DNA of 64,000 nucleotides from Lepidurus packardi. Its lineage: Eukaryota > Arthropoda > Branchiopoda > Notostraca > Triopsidae. Numbering within the stretch: the stretch's first letter is position 1; each line of letters opens with the position of its first letter. The notes beneath the pieces are model-generated. The model ran no database searches, was not told where the DNA came from, and saw nothing but the letters and a program-made list of their open reading frames with translations. The stretch spans positions 41,491 through 105,490 of the forward strand of contig JAKZAN010000100.1 of NCBI GenBank assembly GCA_023053545.1, in the 5' to 3' direction. Position numbers and translations under genes: made by a program. Below are positions 56,001 through 64,000 of the stretch, one piece after another.

Positions 56001-59000
56001 GGGAAATTCCAAGGAAATTTCAAGGAAATTTCATTGAAATTTCAGGTAAAATTACAAGCATATTTCAACGAAATTTCAATGAAATTTCAGTGTAATTTCA
56101 ATAAGATTTCGAGGAAATTTCAGGTAAAATTACAAGCATATTTCAACGAAATTTCAATGAAATTTCAGTGTAATTTCAATAAGATTTTGAGGAAATTTCA
56201 GGTAAAATTACAAGCAAATTTCAGGGAAATTACAAGCAAATTTGAAGGAAATTTTATTGAAATTTCAGTTAAAATTACAAGCATATTTCAACGAAATTTC
56301 AATGAAATTTCAGTGTAATTTCAATAAGATTTCAAGGAAATTTCATTGAAATTTCAGGTAAAATTACAAGCATATTTCAACGAAATTTCAATGAAATTTC
56401 AGTGTAATTTCAATAAGATTTCGAGGAAATTTCAGGTAAAATTACAAGCATATTTCAACGAAATTTCAATGAAATTTCAGTGTAATTTCAATAAGATTTC
56501 TAGGAAATTTCAAGTAAAATTACAAGCAAATTTCAAGGAAATTTCATTGAATTTTCAGGTAAAATTACAAGCATATTTCAACGAAATTTCAATGAAATTT
56601 CAGTGTAATTTCAATGAAATTTCAGTGTAATTTCAATAAGATTTCGAGGAAATTTCAGGTAAAATTACAAGCATATTTCAACGAAATTTCAATGAAATTT
56701 CAGTGTAATTTCAATAAGATTTCTAGGAAATTTCAAGTAAAATTACAAGCAAATTTCAAGGAAATTTCATTGAAATTTCAGGTAAAATTACAAGCATATT
56801 TCAACGAAATTTCAATGAAATTTCAGTGTAATTTCAATAAGATTTCTAGGAAATTTCAGGAAAAATTACAAGCAAATTTCAAGGAAATTTCATTGAAATT
56901 TCAGGTAAAATTACAAGCATATTTCAACGAAATTTCAATGAAATTTCAGTGTAATTTCAATAAGATTACGAGGAAATTTCAGGTAAAATTACAATCAAAT
57001 TTCAAGGAAATTTCTTTGAAATTTGAGGTAAAATTACAAGCATATTTCAACGAAATTTCAATGAAATTTTAGTGTAATTTCAATAAGATTTCTAGGAAAT
57101 TTCAGGTAAAATTACAAGCATATTTCAACGAAATTTCAATGAAATTTCAGTGTAATTTCAATAAGATTTCTAAGAAATTTCAAGTAAAATTACAAGCAAA
57201 TTTCAAGGAAATTTCATTGAAATTTCAGGTAAAATTACAAGCATATTTAAACGAAATTTCAATGAAATTTCAGTGTAATTTCAATAAGATTTCTAGGAAA
57301 TTTCAGGAAAAATTACAAGCAAATTTCAAGGAAATTTCATTGAAATTTCAGGTAAAATTACAAGCATATTTCAACGAAATTTCAATGAAATTTCAGTGTA
57401 ATTTCAATAAGATTACGAGGAAATTTCAGGTAAAATTACAATCAAATTTCAAGGAAATTTCTTTGAAATTTGAGGTAAAATTACAAGCATATTTCAACGA
57501 AATTTCAATGAAATTTTAGTGTAATTTCAATAAGATTTCGAGGAAATTTCAGGTAAAATTACAAGCATATTTCAACGAAATTTCAATGAAATTTCAGTGT
57601 AATTTCAATAAGATTTCGACGAAATTTCAGGTAAAATTACAATCAAATTTCAAGGAAATTTCTTTGAAATTTGAGGTAAAATTACAAGCATATTTCAACG
57701 AAATTTCAATGAAATTTTAGTGTAATTTCAATAAGATTTCGAGGAAATTTCAGGTAAAATTACAAGCATATTTCAACGAAATTTCAATGAAATTTCAGTG
57801 TAATTTCAATAAGATTTCTAGGAAATTTCAAGTAAAATTACAAGCAAATTTCAAGGAAATTTCATTGAATTTTCAGGTAAAATTACAAGCATATTTCAAC
57901 GAAATTTCAATGAAATTTCAGTGTAATTTCAATGAAATTTCAGTGTAATTTCAATAAGATTTCAAGGAAATTTCATTGAAATTTCAGGTAAAATTACAAG
58001 CATATTTCAACGAAATTTCAATGAAATTTCAGTGTAATTTCAATAAGATTTCGAGGAAATTTCAGTTAAAATTACAAGCATATTTCAACGAAATTTCAAT
58101 GAAATTTCAGTGTAATTTCAATAAGATTTCTAAGAAATTTCAAGTAAAATTACAAGCAAATTTCAAGGAAATTTCATTGAAATTTCAGGTAAAATTACAA
58201 GCATATTTCAACGAAATTTCAATGAAATTTCAGTGTAATTTCAATAAGATTTCTAGGAAATTTCAGGAAAAATTACAAGCAAATTTCAAGGAAATTTCAT
58301 TGAAATTTCAGGTAAAATTACAAGCATATTTCAACGAAATTTCAATGAAATTTCAGTGTAATTTCAATAAGATTACGAGGAAATTTCAGGTAAAATTACA
58401 ATCAAATTTCAAGGAAATTTCTTTGAAATTTGAGGTAAAATTACAAGCATATTTCAACGAAATTTCAATGAAATTTTAGTGTAATTTCAATAAGATTTCT
58501 AGGAAATTTCAGGTAAAATTACAAGCATATTTCAACGAAATTTCAATGAAATTTCAGTGTAATTTCAATAAGATTTCTAAGAAATTTCAAGTAAAATTAC
58601 AAGCAAATTTCAAGGAAATTTCATTGAAATTTCAGGTAAAATTACAAGCATATTTAAACGAAATTTCAATGAAATTTCAGTGTAATTTCAATAAGATTTC
58701 TAGGAAATTTCAGGAAAAATTACAAGCAAATTTCAAGGAAATTTCATTGAAATTTCAGGTAAAATTACAAGCATATTTCAACGAAATTTCAATTAAATTT
58801 CAGTGTAATTTCAATAAGATTACGAGGAAATTTCAGGTAAAATTACAATCAAATTTCAAGGAAATTTCTTTGAAATTTGAGGTAAAATTACAAGCATATT
58901 TCAACGAAATTTCAATGAAATTTTAGTGTAATTTCAATAAGATTTCGAGGAAATTTCAGGTAAAATTACAAGCATATTTCAACGAAATTTCAATGAAATT

Positions 59001-62000
59001 TCAGTGAAATTTCAATAAGATTTCGAGGAAATTTCAGGTAAAATTACAAGCAAATTTCAGGGAAATTCCAAGGAAATTTCAAGGAAATTTCATTGAAATT
59101 TCAGGTAAAATTACAAGCATATTTCAACGAAATTTCAATGAAATTTCAGTGTAATTTCAATAAGATTTCGAGGAAATTTCAGGTAAAATTACAAGCATAT
59201 TTCAACGAAATTTCAATGAAATTTCAGTGTAATTTCAATAAGATTTTGAGGAAATTTCAGGTAAAATTACAAGCAAATTTCAGGGAAATTACAAGCAAAT
59301 TTGAAGGAAATTTCATTGAAATTTCAGTTAAAATTACAAGCATATTTCAACGAAATTTCAATGAAATTTCAGTGTAATTTCAATAAGATTTCAAGGAAAT
59401 TTCATTGAAATTTCAGGTAAAATTACAAGCATATTTCAACGAAATTTCAATGAAATTTCAGTGTAATTTCAATAAGATTTCGAGGAAATTTCAGGTAAAA
59501 TTACAAGCATATTTCAACGAAATTTCAATGAAATTTCAGTGTAATTTCAATAAGATTTCTAGGAAATTTCAAGTAAAATTACAAGCAAATTTCAAGGAAA
59601 TTTCATTGAATTTTCAGGTAAAATTACAAGCATATTTCAACGAAATTTCAATGAAATTTCAGTGTAATTTCAATAAGATTTCAAGGAAATTTCATTGAAA
59701 TTTCAGGTAAAATTACAAGCATATTTCAACGAAATTTCAATGAAATTTCAGTGTAATTTCAATAAGATTTTGAGGAAATTTCAGGTAAAATTACAAGCAA
59801 ATTTCAGGGAAATTACAAGCAAATTTGAAGGAAATTTCGTTGAAATTTCAGTTAAAATTACAAGCATATTTCAACGAAATTTCAATGAAATTTCAGTGTA
59901 ATTTCAATAAGATTTCAAGGAAATTTCATTGAAATTTCAGGTAAAATTACAAGCATATTTCAACGAAATTTCAATGAAATTTCAGTGTAATTTCAATAAG
60001 ATTACGAGGAAATTTCAGGTAAAATTACAATCAAATTTCAAGGAAATTTCTTTGAAATTTGAGGTAAAATTACAAGCATATTTCAACGAAATTTCAATGA
60101 AATTTCAGTGTAATTTCAATAAGATTTCGAGGAAATTTCAGGTAAAATTACAAGCATATTTCAACGAAATTTCAATGAAATTTCAGTGTAATTTCAATAA
60201 GATTTCAAGGAAATTTCATTGAAATTTCAGGTAAAATTACAAGCATATTTCAACGAAATTTCAATGAAATTTCAGTGTAATTTCAATAAGATTACGAGGA
60301 AATTTCAGGTAAAATTACAATCAAATTTCAAGGAAATTTCTTTGAAATTTGAGGTAAAATTACAAGCATATTTCAACGAAATTTCAATGAAATTTTAGTG
60401 TAATTTCAATAAGATTTCGAGGAAATTTCAGGTAAAATTACAAGCATATTTCAACGAAATTTCAATGAAATTTCAGTGAAATTTCAATAAGATTTCGAGG
60501 AAATTTCAGGTAAAATTACAAGCAAATTTCAGGGAAATTCCAAGGAAATTTCAAGGAAATTTCATTGAAATTTCAGGTAAAATTACAAGCATATTTCAAC
60601 GAAATTTCAATGAAATTTCAGTGTAATTTCAATAAGATTTCGAGGAAATTTCAGGTAAAATTACAAGCATATTTCAACGAAATTTCAATGAAATTTCAGT
60701 GTAATTTCAATAAGATTTTGAGGAAATTTCAGGTAAAATTACAAGCAAATTTCAGGGAAATTACAAGCAAATTTGAAGGAAATTTTATTGAAATTTCAGT
60801 TAAAATTACAAGCATATTTCAACGAAATTTCAATGAAATTTCAGTGTAATTTCAATAAGATTTCAAGGAAATTTCATTGAAATTTCAGGTAAAATTACAA
60901 GCATATTTCAACGAAATTTCAATGAAATTTCAGTGTAATTTCAATAAGATTTCGAGGAAATTTCAGGTAAAATTACAAGCATATTTCAACGAAATTTCAA
61001 TGAAATTTCAGTGTAATTTCAATAAGATTTCTAGGAAATTTCAAGTAAAATTACAAGCAAATTTCAAGGAAATTTCATTGAATTTTCAGGTAAAATTACA
61101 AGCATATTTCAACGAAATTTCAATGAAATTTCAGTGTAATTTCAATGAAATTTCAGTGTAATTTCAATAAGATTTCAAGGAAATTTCATTGAAATTTCAG
61201 GTAAAATTACAAGCATATTTCAACGAAATTTCAATGAAATTTCAGTGTAATTTCAATAAGATTTCGAGGAAATTTCAGTTAAAATTACAAGCATATTTCA
61301 ACGAAATTTCAATGAAATTTCAGTGTAATTTCAATAAGATTTCTAAGAAATTTCAAGTAAAATTACAAGCAAATTTCAAGGAAATTTCATTGAAATTTCA
61401 GGTAAAATTACAAGCATATTTCAACGAAATTTCAATGAAATTTCAGTGTAATTTCAATAAGATTTCTAGGAAATTTCAGGAAAAATTACAAGCAAATTTC
61501 AAGGAAATTTCATTGAAATTTCAGGTAAAATTACAAGCATATTTCAACGAAATTTCAATGAAATTTCAGTGTAATTTCAATAAGATTACGAGGAAATTTC
61601 AGGTAAAATTACAATCAAATTTCAAGGAAATTTCTTTGAAATTTGAGGTAAAATTACAAGCATATTTCAACGAAATTTCAATGAAATTTCAGTGTAATTT
61701 CAATAAGATTTCGAGGAAATTTCAGGTAAAATTACAAGCATATTTCAACGAAATTTCAATGAAATTTCAGTGTAATTTCAATAAGATTTCAAGGAAATTT
61801 CATTGAAATTTCAGGTAAAATTACAAGCATATTTCAACGAAATTTCAATGAAATTTCAGTGTAATTTCAATAAGATTACGAGGAAATTTCAGGTAAAATT
61901 ACAATCAAATTTCAAGGAAATTTCTTTGAAATTTGAGGTAAAATTACAAGCATATTTCAACGAAATTTCAATGAAATTTTAGTGTAATTTCAATAAGATT

Positions 62001-64000
62001 TCGAGGAAATTTCAGGTAAAATTACAAGCATATTTCAACGAAATTTCAATGAAATTTCAGTGAAATTTCAATAAGATTTCGAGGAAATTTCAGGTAAAAT
62101 TACAAGCAAATTTCAGGGAAATTCCAAGGAAATTTCAAGGAAATTTCATTGAAATTTCAGGTAAAATTACAAGCATATTTCAACGAAATTTCAATGAAAT
62201 TTCAGTGTAATTTCAATAAGATTTCGAGGAAATTTCAGGTAAAATTACAAGCATATTTCAACGAAATTTCAATGAAATTTCAGTGTAATTTCAATAAGAT
62301 TTTGAGGAAATTTCAGGTAAAATTACAAGCAAATTTCAGGGAAATTACAAGCAAATTTGAAGGAAATTTTATTGAAATTTCAGTTAAAATTACAAGCATA
62401 TTTCAACGAAATTTCAATGAAATTTCAGTGTAATTTCAATAAGATTTCAAGGAAATTTCATTGAAATTTCAGGTAAAATTACAAGCATATTTCAACGAAA
62501 TTTCAATGAAATTTCAGTGTAATTTCAATAAGATTTCGAGGAAATTTCAGGTAAAATTACAAGCATATTTCAACGAAATTTCAATGAAATTTCAGTGTAA
62601 TTTCAATAAGATTTCTAGGAAATTTCAAGTAAAATTACAAGCAAATTTCAAGGAAATTTCATTGAATTTTCAGGTAAAATTACAAGCATATTTCAACGAA
62701 ATTTCAATGAAATTTCAGTGTAATTTCAATGAAATTTCAGTGTAATTTCAATAAGATTTCAAGGAAATTTCATTGAAATTTCAGGTAAAATTACAAGCAT
62801 ATTTCAACGAAATTTCAATGAAATTTCAGTGTAATTTCAATAAGATTTCGAGGAAATTTCAGTTAAAATTACAAGCATATTTCAACGAAATTTCAATGAA
62901 ATTTCAGTGTAATTTCAATAAGATTTCTAAGAAATTTCAAGTAAAATTACAAGCAAATTTCAAGGAAATTTCATTGAAATTTCAGGTAAAATTACAAGCA
63001 TATTTCAACGAAATTTCAATGAAATTTCAGTGTAATTTCAATAAGATTTCTAGGAAATTTCAGGAAAAATTACAAGCAAATTTCAAGGAAATTTCATTGA
63101 AATTTCAGGTAAAATTACAAGCATATTTCAACGAAATTTCAATGAAATTTCAGTGTAATTTCAATAAGATTACGAGGAAATTTCAGGTAAAATTACAATC
63201 AAATTTCAAGGAAATTTCTTTGAAATTTGAGGTAAAATTACAAGCATATTTCAACGAAATTTCAATGAAATTTTAGTGTAATTTCAATAAGATTTCTAGG
63301 AAATTTCAGGTAAAATTACAAGCATATTTCAACGAAATTTCAATGAAATTTCAGTGTAATTTCAATAAGATTTCTAAGAAATTTCAAGTAAAATTACAAG
63401 CAAATTTCAACGAAATTTCAATGAAATTTCAGTGTAATTTCAATAAGATTTCGAGGAAATTTCAGGTAAAATTACAAGCATATTTCAACGAAATTTCAAT
63501 GAAATTTCAGTGTAATTTCAATAAGATTTTGAGGAAATTTCAGGTAAAATTACAAGCAAATTTCAGGGAAATTACAAGCAAATTTGAAGGAAATTTTATT
63601 GAAATTTCAGTTAAAATTACAAGCATATTTCAACGAAATTTCAATGAAATTTCAGTGTAATTTCAATAAGATTTCAAGGAAATTTCATTGAAATTTCAGG
63701 TAAAATTACAAGCATATTTCAACGAAATTTCAATGAAATTTCAGTGTAATTTCAATAAGATTTCGAGGAAATTTCAGGTAAAATTACAAGCATATTTCAA
63801 CGAAATTTCAATGAAATTTCAGTGTAATTTCAATAAGATTTCTAGGAAATTTCAAGTAAAATTACAAGCAAATTTCAAGGAAATTTCATTGAATTTTCAG
63901 GTAAAATTACAAGCATATTTCAACGAAATTTCAATGAAATTTCAGTGTAATTTCAATGAAATTTCAGTGTAATTTCAATAAGATTTCAAGGAAATTTCAT
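53091..64000. repeat. Satellite B array (AT-rich, 78/45-bp units, higher-order structure)
   Basis: These 10.9 kb run to the window edge. The unit is a 78-bp phrase made of seven ~11-bp sub-units (AAATTTCAGGT, AAAATTACAAGC, ATATTTCAACG and similar), mixed with a 45-bp variant. TGAAATTTCA, a perfect 10-bp palindrome, recurs constantly. Higher-order copies are readable: about 54125-56620 recurs at 58656-61150 (period 4,531 bp); a 1,472-bp offset links 54562 to 56034 and 59093 to 60565; a 1,584-bp offset links 60565 to 62149 and 61189 to 62773. The first ~100 bp are the most irregular. Open frames of up to 205 codons result from unit lengths divisible by three and are not taken as genes. Confidence 0.95.

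Noticed and set aside
53190..63972. Many + strand frames of 68-205 codons with Lys/Phe/Gln/Asn-rich repeats (KFQ, NEIS, FNKIS motifs)
   Set aside because: They follow satellite unit lengths (78 and 45 bp, both divisible by three), begin and end at unit variants, and have no upstream gene context. They are repeat artefacts.
1..64000. Telomeric repeats such as TTAGG
   Set aside because: No tandem TTAGG or related telomere array is visible; TTAGGCC occurs only as part of a satellite A phrase.

Overview
This is eukaryotic heterochromatin, most likely from an arthropod and probably an insect. I see no bacterial operons, no host single-copy genes, no rRNA or tRNA genes and no CRISPR array. The window is two satellite arrays. 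Satellite A (about 1-53090) is built from degenerate ~10-11 bp units of the ACCAGTTTAA type. Satellite B (53091 to the end) is an AT-rich array of ~11 bp AAATTTCA-type units. Four retrotransposon insertions interrupt satellite A. The arthropod call rests on the BEL/Pao element with a tRNA-Gly-like primer site and on the APE-type non-LTR elements with three-knuckle ORF1 proteins; no species can be named.

Layout. 1-1211 satellite A. 1212-8694 non-LTR element copy 1 (NLR-A1), + strand, scrambled by an inverted duplication at about 5143-7038. 8695-17409 satellite A. 17410-22451 copy 2 (NLR-A2), + strand, a colinear full-length relative. 22452-28904 satellite A. 28905-36351 BEL/Pao LTR retrotransposon, - strand, with 664 bp LTRs and a CTACC target duplication. 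36352-44794 satellite A. 44795-49565 a second, diverged non-LTR family (NLR-B), + strand, with an intact ORF2. 49566-53090 satellite A. 53091-64000 satellite B.

How the parts relate. Each non-LTR element encodes an ORF1 RNA-binding protein with three zinc knuckles and an ORF2 endonuclease/reverse transcriptase whose start codon overlaps the ORF1 stop. Both families sit in the same orientation at the same nucleotide of the same satellite A variant (AAACCAGTTTAT^AATCTAG), which points to site-specific retrotransposons living in a satellite. Both end in a 27-nt two-tier hairpin just before the poly(A) tail. The two hairpins share loop and stem lengths but differ by paired substitutions, so I propose it as the RNA structure their reverse transcriptases recognise. 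NLR-A1 and NLR-A2 share private variants in flanking satellite, so they descend from one insertion copied by satellite amplification. The BEL/Pao and NLR-B insertions each have an uninterrupted paralogous satellite unit elsewhere in the window. All similarity statements come from reading by eye; no alignment or database search was run.
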